DNA from: Diploscapter coronatus
Lineage: Eukaryota; Nematoda; Chromadorea; Rhabditida; Rhabditidae
Direction: 5' to 3'
Assembly: GCA_964036155.1 (NCBI GenBank)
Contig: OZ038422.1
Span: 20,049,201-20,113,200, forward strand
DNA: 64,000 bases
A program made the position numbers and the translations under genes. The notes beneath the pieces are model-generated. The model was not told the origin of the DNA. It did not search any database and worked only from the letters and a program-made list of their open reading frames with translations. Each line of letters begins with the position of its first letter. Position 1 is the first letter of the stretch. Shown piece after piece: positions 35,720 to 47,961 of this stretch.

Positions 35720-38111
35720 ATGGCGACTCCATCGAAAATCAACCACTGCTGCTTCAACTCGCAGCAGGACGCGTTCTGCGTGGCTGCTGCCTGCGGAATC
35801 AGAATATTCAACACCAATCCACTCGTTCTCCTCAAAGCTCTCGAAAACGACGGTATTTTTTTTAATAGAATTCTTTAGAATTTTAGAAAATTCTCTTGAT
35901 GATAAATCTCACAAAATATAAAATTGTAGTGTTTATTCTTTATCAAGCAATGAACCGCTAACTGCTGGAAGATGATACATGTTCACCTGAATTTTGACGG
36001 GTGTTTCGAAATTTCGCTTTACCTTTCTTTCAACAGTTTAATTTTCTCGTTGACAAATTGACAATCGACAACTCTGTAGAGACATGATTATTGTTGTTGT
36101 AATTTCAGTAACTGGACGAGCCCGCATCGGCACAGTGCTGCACCGCTCGAATGTGTTCGTCTTTGTCGGGGCAGGTTCCAGCACCACATATTCCAACAAT
36201 ACAGCACTCGTCTATGACAACAAGCAGAAGGAAATCGTTTTCGAAGTTACTGTTCCAGGTTATTCTCATTTAGCTGTGCATTACTTCATTTCAATAACTC
36301 ATTTAGGAGGCCCCATTCTCAACGTTCTCCTCTCATATTCCCGACTCATCATCATACAGAAGACCAAGATTCACATTTTCGCGTTCGGGAATAATTGCCG
36401 GTTAATCAGGTATTTTTCAAGATTTTTTTTTCAAAATAACTACCTTGTTGCCTGAATAAGAAACGAGGCAGGGACACATACTTAGAAAGAGCATAGGCCT
36501 CGAAGCTTGCGTTCTCTACCTCATACTTAATTTCTAGATCGGAGGATATCCGAGCAAATCCGACAGGGCTGGCCTCTCTGAGCAGCAACAATGACGCATT
36601 CGGGCAAATGCTTGCTTATCCTGGATTCAAGGTCGGGAAAAACTAGAAGAGTTCTGCATGAATTTGCAAGTTTCAGGTGGGAAGTGTGCGAATAATGGAT
36701 GTGACAGCGGTGACGGAGAAGGAGTCCATCTCGCCCAACTCCATCGATGCACATCTCTCGGAGGTGGCGGAGCTGGCTGTAAACAATCAAGGAACGCTCC
36801 TCGCCACCGGATCCATCAAAGGAACTGTTATCAGGTTGAATCTTGAGATATTTATTGCGAAACTTGAAAACATTTCCAAATTGGCTACCAGAAACTATGT
36901 AAAAGATATAGAGAGACCTTTTCTAGCCTTACAATCAATTATCGTCAGCGCCCCGTAAACTTTACTGATACAAACAAATGCGCTCCAATTCAGTCTCTTG
37001 TATTTGTAGCCAGGTGAACACCATCACTATTTGTATTTGTCATGTTATTCTTACCTGCATTCCCTACCATAAAATTGGGTGATATATATAAATAGTGATA
37101 ATGATAAACCAGTGGCATGCATGAAGCTTCAATTCTAATAACCAAAGAAACCAATAATCGGCAAAAAAAACTTATTTTTCTTCTATTAACTCCCTGATAA
37201 AGGAAGTGTCTATTGGACTACCTATTGCTGGTTTTCAGTTGTTAGATTTGAGTGAGGCGCATTTGTATCAGAGATATTTACGGATCGTTGGCGATACTTC
37301 AAGTTATGAGTTTGATTATTGTTTTCAGTAGACTTTCTCTTGTTTCGATTTCAAACAATTAGACTAATCTCTCTCTATTTTAGAGTTTTCGACATACGTA
37401 CGCGTCGCTGTCTGCTGGAATGTCGTCGCGGCTCAGACAACTGCACTCTGCACTGTCTGCAATTCTCTCCTTGCTCGAGTTTCCTTGCCTGCTCCAGTGA
37501 TAAGGTCGTTCCGATTATCGGTTTCATCATCAATTTTCTCACCTTTCAGGGCACAATACACATCTTCGCGATTCGAGAAAATGATCATGCTGCCTCAAAA
37601 CAAGGGTTCTTGCAGCAGGTCTGAGGATAAGCATTTTCTTTCAAATAATGATGATTATTCCAGGTGGGACTGGTGAAAGGCGAAAAGCGGAGCTGTGCAC
37701 AGATTGCAATCGAACCGAAAGTAATCGGAATCGGATTTTTGGCAGCGACTTCCTCGACGATGCAGTCCATTGTTGCTGTCTGCGAAGATGGCACATTTCA
37801 TAGGTAGACTTTCCTTCTCATTAAAAAATGTCCTTTATTTTACCTTATTTTCAAAGAAAAAAAGTAGTTTTGCAAAAATGCTTCACGATATAATAAACCT
37901 CTTTTCCCTCGATGTTTCTTGGACAGATCCACAGATTCCTACGAAACCTGATCTCTTCATCGAAATCATAATGAAACTACTACTTCCTTCTCTAACAGAA
38001 ATACTTCTTTGCAGATTTGCATTCAACACGGAAGGTCAAACAACTCGCGAATGCTACGAGCTGCTGCTGCAATTGGCTGAGGAACAGTTATTCTGGAGCA
38101 AGCCTCTGTAG
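35720..38111 (+). CDS. WIPI/PROPPIN autophagy protein (WDR45/WDR45B type)
   Basis: PROPPINs are seven-bladed propellers that bind PtdIns3P on autophagosome precursors. Nine exons: 35720-35854, 36107-36261, 36306-36409, 36540-36632, 36676-36834, 37383-37504, 37549-37618, 37664-37802 and 38014-38111, around 340 residues, the usual size. Marks: HCCFNSQQDAFCVAAACGIR for blade 1, VFVGAGSSTTYSNNTALVYD for blade 2, TKIHIFAF for blade 3, GTLLATGSIKGTVIRVFD for blade 5, then CRRGSDNCTLHCLQFS and FLACSSDKGTIHIFAI. The lipid-binding L/FRRG motif appears as CRRG: both arginines are kept and the hydrophobic residue is replaced by Cys. RRGSD fits the WDR45/WDR45B branch (C. elegans epg-6 type) better than WIPI1/2. 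An acceptor precedes the ATG by 4 nt. ZNRD2 and MRM1 follow on the same strand. Confidence 0.92.
37055..37115. repeat. Copy 2 of a short dispersed repeat
   Basis: Matches 215-275 in direct orientation (CCATAAAATTGGGTGAT core), within the intron preceding the CRRG exon of the WIPI gene. It is too short to classify. Confidence 0.4.
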
Positions 38112-38550
38112 TGGGAAACACTTCTGCTTTGAATGAACAATGACCGTTCAAAACGGTTCATGTACATTGCTGTACTTTATGTGACCGACTTCATAATTCA
38201 TCGAATCAAATACTTGGTTTTCCCAATTATCTTGAATTACCTTCTTCGCCGAATTTCGGGTAAATTCTCCGTGATATTTGTCATTAAGTAAATTTATGAT
38301 AGAACATTTTCTCCATAATGTCAAATTATGTATAGCCTTGTTTTCAAGTATTTGTTTAAACAATTCCCACCTCCTTTCATATGAAACTTTGGGTGCCTTG
38401 AAGTTTATGCGACTGAATAGAATAAATGAAAGTTTAGCATTATGAAAGTTAAAATTTTCGTTAAAAATGATGGTTTTCTACCGTATGAAATATTTTCGAA
38501 AATGGTTCAAATGATGAACAACAAACTGAATTACGTTTTAGGTTTGTTAT

Positions 38551-40241
38551 ATGGGTCACAAACCTTTCGAAGGGAAGCAGTCGAGTAGTTCTTCAACATC
38601 CAATTTGGTTTCCATATCTCAGGTATTATCGGTTCAATCTTTAACAAATGGTTTTGCTTATTCCAGACTCGTCGCATCGAAGAAATGTCGCAGAAAAATG
38701 GAACAGTCAATTTCACTGATAATGAGGTATCTTTCAACTAGTGAAAATCACATGCATATCGCCGCAACACTAGATTTTGAATGATTTTGTAATTTTCCGA
38801 AACATTATTGCAACTCTACCTTTCTTTGTTAACAAACGTTGCAGATTGTGCAAACGAATGAATATTCCAGGAGGAGGATTCGTTGCTGAACAGAGCTGAA
38901 TCGGCATTTCGAGATGAAGTGTCGAAGAGAATGGGAGAGATGCTTCTGAAGGGTTACACCATGCTCGATGCCTATTGCGACACTTGTGCGGTATGTCAGA
39001 GGAGTCGAATTTCTTTAACTATTTTTCTGCGAAATAAATAATATTTTAAAAAGCGAGTGTTAGATTTCGATTAGACGATGTACGATAATTTTCATCTACG
39101 AAAATCTGAGAAGCAATTTACATGTTCGCTTTCGTTTTCTTAAAACTCGACAAAATTTCGAAAATAATTTGCAAAAAAAGAACCACTTTTCCTTCAAACT
39201 TTAACCTATTTTATGCTTATTTTCCTATAAAAGATCACCTGTAACACCAGTGTTATTCCAAAATTATTAAACTGCTGCAGAGTTTGTATAAAAACTTCAT
39301 TTACGTCTTCGTACACCCCTGATTTCGATGCGAAAATTTCCGCATTCTCATCAAAAAATTGTTCAAATTCAGGGAATTTTGATGGAGGACAAGAATGGAG
39401 TGCGTCGCTGCGTGCAATGCGAAGTCTACAAAGAATATCAGGACAAACGGAAGTTGACCAACAACGACTTGGGTAAATAATTTTGAATAATTCGAAAAAA
39501 AAAGCAAATTTGCAGTTGAAGACGATGGCGCATATCGACAAGCCTTTAGTGGTTCGACTTCAACTTCGATAGCCACTCCAAGTTCTTCTATTCCTCAACG
39601 ACCTCAGTCAAACTTCGATGTTGCCAACGTCGTCCACACTTATGGTGCACACCAGGTAGGTTTTCCATCTTTACCAAAATTAGCTTTAAAATAAACATTT
39701 GTTCTTGTCGAGATGAAACTAAATAGAATGAAAAGTAACTTTTATTTTTATTGCTCGTACATGCCTTTTGACGTCGCATCAGTTTCAAGCAATTTTGAAT
39801 GTAAATGTTTGATACTCGTGATATCGATGATAATGGTTTATACTTAAAATCGCTTAACATTGACATGGATTCTAAAAGTGAAAGCGCTCTTACAAGTAAA
39901 TGTAAGATTGAAGCAAGTAATTTCATAAATTGCGCCTTTTTCAAAAAAAATTGTAAATTGCAATAAAAGAATGGCGACTTGGCAAACAATTCAGAAGTAG
40001 GCTATGAACTCCGGCTCACTTTCGATGCCTAAAATGTATTTTCTATCGAGTATTCAAACTCATAATATTCTGATTCTAGACTCAGCCTACATTGGCGTCT
40101 TGCAAGAAGGCAATTTCTGCCGTGCAGAAGAAACTCGATTGGGCCACGGCCAACTTGGAGGCTTCGACGGATTTGGAAGAAATCTCCAAATATCTGCAGA
40201 TCATCGAGCACACCATGAGGATTCTCCACAAATACAAATAG
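38551..40241 (+). CDS. ZNRD2 (SSSCA1/p27 autoantigen) homologue
   Basis: ZNRD2 is a small zinc-ribbon protein known as the Sjogren syndrome/scleroderma autoantigen; its molecular role is poorly defined. Six exons: 38551-38622, 38667-38728, 38871-38991, 39372-39473, 39515-39656 and 40080-40241, about 220 residues (human 199). The family core is explicit: RMGEMLLKGYTMLDAYCDTC, then GILMEDKNGVRRCVQC, giving the CxxC...CxxC zinc ribbon. An acidic, Ser-rich N-terminus comes first. The C-terminal segment (CKKAISAVQKKLDWATANLE through IIEHTMRILHKYK) is the conserved terminal helix of the family. The start lies 440 bp after the WIPI stop, with a TTTTAG acceptor 10 nt before the ATG. MRM1 begins 165 bp after its stop. 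Confidence 0.92.
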
Positions 40242-40406
40242 CTTTTCTCAATTGTTATGGCATTTTTGTTGATTTTGCTTTATTTTTCCTGGATAAATGA
40301 TTCGCGTGATAACTTGATGATATTTTTACTGAACTGCTAATTCATTCGGTTCAATATCTGAAAATCTATGAATTCATAAAAAAAAATACTCGATTTCCTT
40401 TCAGAA

Positions 40407-42512
40407 ATGCGCTTTACACGTTTATTGTTGTGTGCAGTGGCAGAGCCAGAATTGAGCAGAGCAGGAGGCACAACGCAACTCTTCAACATCGCAAAAAAGA
40501 CGAAGCAGTCACCCGAGAAGGTCAGACACATTACGTGAGTATTTTATTATAAAGAATTCGTTCTTGAATTTTTCGTCAAGAGTTCTAAAAATGTGGAGGC
40601 TAAAACGCTATCTATAATTTTCAATAAATTTTATTATTTCAGGAACAAAGTGAAAGTGCCAAAATTCAAGGGCGAAGCGATCTATGGAATTTATCCGGTT
40701 CTGGAAGCATTGCGAGCAGGGAGACGGCATTTCTACAGTCTGCACATCAAGAATTCTGTCAAGTAAGAAATCTCGAAGTATTTGACCAAAACAATACATC
40801 ATTGCAGAGAGCGAAAAGAGGAGAACACAGCGATAAAAGAGCTACTGGAGTTGGCGGGGCAGAAGCACGTTCACATCTACTCGGCCGAGGCCGTGCAGCT
40901 CGACAAGCTCACGCAATTTCAGTTGCATAATGTGAGTTAAACGATTTTCATTTATTTATTTTGTTTTCCATATTAGATTTCGTTGAACATCGAAAACGAA
41001 TGTGTGCTTTCCCACTTCAAAATATACCTTCTCACTTTTTCGCAATAGCCACTTATTAGCGACAAGTAAATATGTATGTTGGAGAAGAATAAACATAGGA
41101 CCAAATTTCTAAAATCATGAAATTTAAATTTAAAAAAAAACGATGATCGGAAATTTCAAAGTTTTTACTTATCATTTTCAGGGCGTGTGCGCGGATGTGG
41201 ATCCCTTGAAGTACGCGATGCTGGAAGATTTCGCCTCGACTTCAGTCTTCCTGGATGGAGTCCTCGACCCAGGAAACATTGGCGCCATTGCCAGATGCGC
41301 CTACTTCTTCGGTGCTGATCATCTCGTTTACTGCCACGATAAAGGGTAAGTCATTATTAAATTATTTAAAGAAGAATTTTTCGGAATTTAAATTAGATCG
41401 AAATTAATCTACCTTAACAAGGGAAGTGTAGAAATCGGAATTCATAAATCTTAATGAAACTTACCAAACGGGTTTTCGATAACGGGGATGAAAAAAAGGC
41501 TTTTTAGTCAATTCCTTGCTTCCAGCCCCTCTTTTGTACTTTTTGACTTCACCATCGTCATCCTCATCAAAAGCCTTGTTTGGTAAGTTTCGTCAAGATC
41601 TGTGAGTTCCAGCCTGTGCACTTCCTTTGTAAGCTCAGAATTGAAATCAGACGTCCTTATCATTTTTTTCGAAATATGGAGAATACAAAGTGGCTACGGT
41701 TATTTTTAGTGTGTTAGGAAGGCGAGGTAGCACTTTAAAGCTGGAAACTGGTCTAAGGTCGTAACTTCTCCCCTATTTCCGACCTCCCATATTTCGTACA
41801 CAACAAAATATAATTGTTTTAGAATATTTTCTGTTCAGACCCGAGAGAATAACCCCCTCTATGCTGCGCGCATCTGCAGGGGCGATCGAGCATCTCAAAA
41901 TCGGACGGGTCAAAACCATCGAAAATTACGTCAAGGTTTCAGTTTTCGAATTGGATCAACGATTTTAGTTCAAAACATGTTTCAGTTCGTGAAGTACAAC
42001 AACGCAAAGATAGTGATTACTTGCGATAGCGAATCCGCGCAGAGAAGACCCAATAAAATTGATGTTATCCCTCTACACGAGTGGAAACCGACTGAGAAAA
42101 CTGCACTCATTTTGGGTAAGTCGTTTTATTCTTTTTGAGGTCGTTTTTTTTTCTATATCCTGCATATATTCGCAAATCATAAGATGATAGGCCATGACAA
42201 TATTTTTCTAATTGGGCATTGTCAGTTTCTATTTTTATGAGTATAAGTGAATTTATTAAAAGTCAATGATTTTTGTTGATTTGAGGCGATGAAGGTCAGG
42301 GAGTGAGTGAGGAACTGGTCGAGCAGTGCGACGTGGCCGTGTCCATTCCGAATCTGGCCCGCAAGAAGACCAGCATCAATTCCATCAACGTGTCCGTCGT
42401 TGCAGGTAATATTGCGTCATTTGTCAAAATAACTCACTTTGAAAATTTAGGAATTGTTCTTCATCATATTTATGCTCAGAAGGCTCTACAGAAACAGAAT
42501 AAGTCTGACTAG
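40407..42512 (+). CDS. MRM1-type rRNA 2'-O-ribose methyltransferase, probably mitochondrial
   Basis: SpoU/TrmH-family (SPOUT) enzymes transfer methyl from SAM to a ribose 2'-OH; MRM1 modifies a guanosine in mitochondrial large rRNA. Eight exons: 40407-40535, 40643-40764, 40807-40931, 41162-41347, 41840-41936, 41985-42116, 42286-42405 and 42452-42512, about 320 residues. The substrate-binding domain shows EAIYGIYPVLEALRAGRRHF. The three SpoU motifs are present: motif 1 LDGVLDPGNIGAIARCAYFF, motif 2 LILGDEGQGVSEE, and motif 3 SIPNLARKKTSINSINVSVV. The Asn and Arg of motif 1 and Glu of motif 2 are kept. The leader MRFTRLLLCAVAE, basic and free of acids at first, suits mitochondrial import. A CTTTCAG acceptor lies 2 nt before the ATG, 163 bp after the ZNRD2 stop. 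Confidence 0.93.
41421..41630. repeat. Inverted-repeat element, family 1, copy A
   Basis: Arms 41421-41491 and 41559-41630 are inverted copies at about 75 percent (CTTAATGAAACTTACCAAAC against GTTTGGTAAGTTTCGTCAAG), around a loop of 67 bp, inside the MRM1 intron 41348-41839. The arm core matches the larger element at 43274-43612. Confidence 0.7.
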
Positions 42513-45016
42513 AATATTAGATTAGCTACTCCTTCCTGTTACTAGAAATTTGTTGATTTAATGTTGTTTCTTTTTCTCAAATAAAATTAGTATTGATATT
42601 ACTTCATAAAAATAATAATAATATTATTGTGTCGCAAAAATCGGCGACAAAATGTACAGATTCGAATGGAAAAAGAAGCTCTTTTGCAAGTAAACAGACA
42701 AACAGATTGTCGCATTTCGGCAGAATAGGACAGAAAGAGGCAGACTGCTATAAACCGTTCAAAGAGCAGTTGAAATGCAGAGATGGACTGCTTGTTTGCT
42801 CAATGATTCAAACTTAACAGTCAACTTTCCCGATTCCCTCACTTTTCATCTCGTGGCTGATCGATTTGACCTAAAGCCTCATCCCTCGATTCCTCGCGCG
42901 CAGTCTCTTCCTTGTCTCCCTTCCCCCTTCCACCTTTCCACTCAACAATTCTGCCCGCGTATTTTGTGATTCTTGCAAAAGTCGCCGCTCTTCCTGTCTC
43001 ATAGTTCAGTTCAAAAAGTATGCATTTTATTAATCTCTGACGCTTCTGATAGATCAGATTGAGAGCGAAGTGATAGATCTGTAGTAATCTTTTTTCCGCG
43101 AGATAAATTCTCTTTAGCTCTATTCAACAATGACCGGATATTTCGATAAAGAACTAGTACTTGAGATGCGCACATTTTCCTCCTTATCACTTCACTTTTT
43201 CGCTTTTGTCTATTAGTTTGTTCAGTTAGAGATAGTATTAGTGATTCTTTTGATCTGATAACTTGCCTAGCAGAGGAGTTATCGACATAGGAACTCATAG
43301 ATCTTGATGAAACTTTCCACACGAGAGTTTTCAATGACGGCGATCACGATGATCATATCAAAAAGTGCAAAATAGGGATCTGGAAGTAGGGAATAGGTGA
43401 AAATCCTTTTTTTTTATTTCTGCTTTGCGAATTTGCAAAGTTGCATACATTTTTAACAAGCGAATTTGCTCATTTCTCGCGAAAAAATTTTCTAGCTCCA
43501 GGTCCCTATTTTACATTTTTGATTTCGCGATCGCGATCAGCGTCATATCGAAAACCTCCATGTAGAAAGTTACATCAAGATTTGTGAGTTCCTATATTGA
43601 CGACTCTCTTGTAAACGACGTTAATTTCCTGCTTCGAAGTAGGGAAACATTCATTCTCTTTACCACATTTTAATGTAATATTTCGAAATCTACCTTTTAG
43701 TAAAAGTTTTTTTTTATTTAGAAAGAGATTTAATATTTTGATATGCACCCTTCTTTTTCAGATTATTCTGAACTTTGAAATATCTAGTATGTATGATGCC
43801 ATTTAAATTTCAGGCGTTAATTAGGCTTTTCTATTTGGACATGTCGCACTAGCCTATTCTTATCAAAATGAAAAATGGTGTTAAATTTTTCTCGTCTTTG
43901 AGATGCTCTTTTATTAAGCCATTCAGTATCAGTGACTTACACATTCTGCTCAAATAGCTTACTCTTGAGCAGTTTTATGTTCACATTTCCTCTTCATTTC
44001 CTCTCAATCTGACTGATTCAAACATTTCGCCTTCATTTGGAATCTTTACATCATTTTTTTCATTTCACAGCGTTCTTTCTGTTACCTTTCCTTTTTCACT
44101 GTAATTCCCAGCTGCTTACTCATCCAGTCTGTGTCCATAAAGGGCGTTTTCTGTTCAAATCGCGCAACAACATACCTTCAGCAGCATTTACTCGTTCCTT
44201 TTTCGTATGCCCGACTTCTATCGATTGATTCAATCATTGAGCATAATTAGATTATCATGATCAGGGGTTCATACGGCTCGATTCGGTTTTAAGGAGTTTT
44301 ATTGTTAGCAACTTCTACTTCGACTTCGTCTTTGAAAATTTTAGTAGCAGAACTTTGTCTTCGACTTCGAGATTTTGAAAGCGATGAAACCTTGACTTGG
44401 AAAATTTTCAAATAAAAACTTGATGTACTCCTGATCACGATAATCACTTGAAATGCCTAACATTTCGAAAATGATTAGGTATATTTTATGTGCAAAAATT
44501 TATTTCATCGCTTTGAAATTTACTTATCATCAACCCACGCATTCGTCCGATTTGGCTTCGAAATCACCTTGAATTTTCAAATATTCAATTCTTCATATTT
44601 TTGTGCAATTTAAGATTACTTTATTTGCTTCTCGAGAGAGTCAAACGGTATTTCCAAAATCAAACAATGTGTCAGTATTTCGAATTGATAGTGACGACGA
44701 TATTGATAAAGAAGCGAAGAGCAGAAAATTTGTGCATTCTTGCGAAATATCAATAATAGTCCTTTCTAGCAGTAATAACAAACAGTATGGATGTTTTCGC
44801 GACTCACTTCGAAAGATAATCGTTTGTTTTTACTAGATGACAAATCTATTTAATAACTTGCCGCTTATATCAAATTACTAACAGTTTTTTGCTATTATTC
44901 AGCACATAAAGTATCGTCATTCCATTTGTTCTTGAAATTTTTATCTTCATTTCAATTAAAATATATTTTTAGGGATCACATTGATTTGAACATTGAATCG
45001 GTAAAATGACATAAAA
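42513..45016. other. Intergenic region with an inverted-repeat element
   Basis: 2.5 kb between MRM1 and the membrane-protein gene. It contains the hairpin element 43274-43612; otherwise AT-rich. AATAAA near 42580 is a plausible MRM1 poly(A) signal. Open stretches at 42593-42970 and 44600-44840 have no splice support or family resemblance. Confidence 0.5.
43274..43612. repeat. Inverted-repeat element, family 1, copy B
   Basis: Arms 43274-43390 and 43494-43612 are inverted copies at about 75-80 percent. The core CATAGATCTTGATGAAACTT also occurs, diverged, in the MRM1 intron element (CATAAATCTTAATGAAACTT at 41444). Each arm ends near AAATAGGGA.CTGGA. The central ~100 bp is AT-rich. The symmetry and repeated presence suggest a non-autonomous DNA transposon family. 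Confidence 0.75.
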
Positions 45017-47239
45017 ATGAATTACATGAATTATTATGGTGGCCAATTCGGTGTAGTTACATCAACACCTTTGCAGTTTCAGGTAGTGTTACTGAAGTAC
45101 AGCTTCCCTTACTAATTTATTTGTCATTCTTTCAGAATTGCTCAATTTACGATCCATCCAAAGATTGGAAATATGGAAACTGCACTATTACTGATGGATC
45201 TGATCCCTGCACTTTGCTTAGGGTGAATTAAAACGTTTTTCAAAAAATTATAAACGAGAAACTTAGGAGGTTCATCGAGCAAAAGAATTTCGGCGATATT
45301 TTCTAGCGATTATACCAATAGTTCTGTCAATCATTGCATTTATTCTCAACGTAATTTATCTAGTCATCCAAATACGGGCCTACATAACTGAAGATCATAG
45401 GTACTACGGAAAATGTTTCAATTTGTGTAAATGCCATAATTTCAGTTATCGTAAACGATATGTATTTCTAATTTATCGTACTTTGTCAACAATTCTAGCT
45501 ATAATTTTGCTATACGTCGTGTTAATTACTTGGAAAGCCGATAGCTTCGGGTACACAAGCGCCATGATATTTATCCTAATTGGAGCTAGTAATTTTTTGA
45601 GTGTGACAGGTAATCATACTAAACTCCTGGTTAGGGGAGTTTTCATGTGTCCCCACCTCTAGTAAGGTTGATTGCCACACCGTATGAGTATTTTATGACG
45701 CTGATCACGATGTTAAAGTTCGTTTTTATCCTATAGGTTGTTTACACGTTGGAGATCCAAGAAAATTTTTTACGACGTGAAGAAATATCATCCGAAATTG
45801 AAAGATTTAGAGAGTTTGGAATTCAAAAATAGCATTCTCTATATCTTTCGTTTTAACACACTATTTCTTTTCGTTCGAGGGCAGTTTTCTACATTATCAT
45901 CAGCATCATAAAATACCTCTACCGTGAAAAAATCAACTCAATAGGAAGCAGACACTTGAAAAATTCCCTAATCAGAATCGAAATATTTATCGATAAATTG
46001 GCTAAATTTATTGCGGAAATCATAATATTTTGCGTGATAATTGATTTGACAAATCCAATCCTAGGGACCTATATCGGGTTGACTCTGCTCCTTTATGTCG
46101 CAGTACGCCATCAATTCTGGTATCGTTCAGAGCTCAGATTGAAGCACTGCTATTTCGCTGTCGCAATCATTTGGTTCCTCTCATTAGCATCTTCGGTAAC
46201 AGTTGCAGATGAAACTGAATATTTAAAAATTGACTTCAGATTTGCATAGGCTTATGGGGAGCTACTTTGTTCTATCCTGGTAAGTTAACACAAATCGTCC
46301 TGTTTGTGGCATAAAAAGCCTTTAATTCTTCTTTCCAGAGACGACTCCGGTTCAATGCTCGTATGAAGGATGCCAGAGACCATTAGCCATAATTATCGGT
46401 AATTTTTTTTTAGATAATTGCCTAATTATGCAATTAATTTTAGTCGTTGGTTTATCAATATGCTATTCAACAGTTCTACTCCTCTACATAATAATGCTCT
46501 ATAGATTAATGTATAGACATACAGATGGACAGGTATTCAATTTTTCCCTCTAATTGTCGAATAACGTGGGAACGTTTTTTAGTCATCAAATTCTGCCAAA
46601 ATTGGTTTATTGGCGATGAAGCGATTGGGATTAAATATGGTCACATTTGCCTTTGGATCCATTCCGGTTCTGATCGTTTGCATTGTTACATTAGCAAATC
46701 TTAGAAAACTCAGTACCTTAGGTATTTAATTTAAGGCTCAGAGATATAATGAATGCAATTATTTTCTAGGCGAAGGGAAGAAAGGCGATTGCAAAACATA
46801 TCTGTACAGCCGATTGTATGTCGAAGTCGAGATACTCGCTAGCATAGCTGGAATTGTAATTCTATCTGCGATGATTATCGATCCAATCATTAATACTGTG
46901 GTTGATCATAAACTGATGAAGATGGTCAGAAATGGGGTACGTTATATTTTTCAAAATCTGCATAAGAACCTCATATTCTAGGCGAATCAAGTATCCCAAA
47001 GTATACGTTCTTGGCACGGTCGACTATCAGGAAAGTCTGTTGCATTGGACAAAGAAAACAATGAAGAGAACAATTCGACGACAGTTAACAATAAAAATGA
47101 TAAACACGTCAAAAACTCGGACGAAGAATCAAAACCAAAAGAGCCTAGCACAGTCACTATCAAAGATTTTAAGAATGAATCTGAAGATTCTGGAAATGCT
47201 TCTGACTCAGCGAAATCAGATTCCAAATCGGTTAATTAG
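45017..47239 (+). CDS. Unidentified multi-pass membrane protein with an acidic, Ser-rich tail
   Basis: I do not recognise the family. Exons joining in phase: 45017-45082, 45136-45223, 45269-45401, 45445-45610, 45886-46198, 46243-46279, 46340-46398, 46444-46531, 46582-46721, 46771-46937 and 46982-47239. The extracellular-looking N-terminus carries NCS and NCT glycosylation sequons and several Cys. Eight or nine hydrophobic segments follow: LAIIPIVLSIIAFILNVIYL; LSTILAIILLYVVLIT; MIFILIGASNFLSVTVFY; FIAEIIIFCVIIDL; YIGLTLLLYVAV; FAVAIIWFLSLASSICIGLW; IIIVVGLSICYSTVLLLYII; FGSIPVLIVCIVTLANL; and SIAGIVILSAMIIDPIIN. The last resembles a GPCR TM7 with DPIIN in the NPxxY place. The 85-residue tail is hydrophilic (DKENNEENNSTT and on). 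A divergent GPCR is possible, but there seem to be too many segments. A second splice option exists around 45730-45885. Confidence 0.6.
45664..45720. repeat. Fragment related to inverted-repeat family 1
   Basis: TTGCCACACCGTATGAGT and TGACGCTGATCACGATG resemble arm sequence of the 43274-43612 element (TTCCACACGAGAGTTT; TGACGGCGATCACGATG). It lies in an intron of the membrane-protein gene and no second arm is evident. Confidence 0.4.
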
Positions 47240-47961
47240 CTATGGGTTTTTTTAATAAAACTTTCTCAGATATGTAGTTCGCTAGAAATCTTTTCTTGAG
47301 AGAATATTTCGTAATGATTATTTTGATCTGCCAAAGTTTCGATATTTCGACGCAATCATTTCTTAATCCGATCTCGTTTTCTCTGATTTATGAGTGAATT
47401 AATTTTTAATTATGCTAGTTAATAATTGTATCGCAATAGTAATATTGGATCTGTCAGAAAGTTCTTTGCACGTTTTATTACATATTCTCATGGGTTTATA
47501 AGTAGCTGCAAGAATTCAATTAATTTATGAAATAGCTATTTATTAAATTGTAAGATATTCATCCTGAGCAAATGAAATAATGTTTCCGATATAATATGTG
47601 CCCTATACGAATTTAGTCATTTAGCTAAATATGCCTTTGCCAAACATTTTCTGATCAACCTCAATAATCAAAGCCTCAGTTTGTTGCTCACAATTTTACG
47701 ATTAGTTATTGGGAAGTTAGATAAAGTGTATCCTAGTAGAAAATAAATGAATTAATATTGATCATCGAGACAACACGTAAACATCGCACAAACTAATTAC
47801 AGTTGAATCTGATTTGCCACTTATCTATAATTGTGCGTGTATATAAAGGGAGAAATAGCAGACTTCTGAATGTCTATTCTCTATCATTTCTAGGACAGAC
47901 TATAGCGATTGGAATTATTCCTACGATTATTTAGTCTATTATTCAGTTCGACTCATTCGAA
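47240..47961. other. Intergenic region before VKOR
   Basis: About 720 bp, AT-rich. It holds the 3' end of the membrane-protein gene (TTTTTTAATAAAAC at 47249-47262 is a plausible poly(A) signal) and the VKOR promoter; TATATAAA at 47841 is a possible TATA-like element. No coding exon seen. Confidence 0.5.

Noticed and set aside
45730..45885. Extra exon in the membrane-protein gene (TRWRSKKIFYDVKKYHP...)
   Set aside because: The frame is open but its phase fits neither neighbour; direct splicing to 45886 gives a consistent frame.
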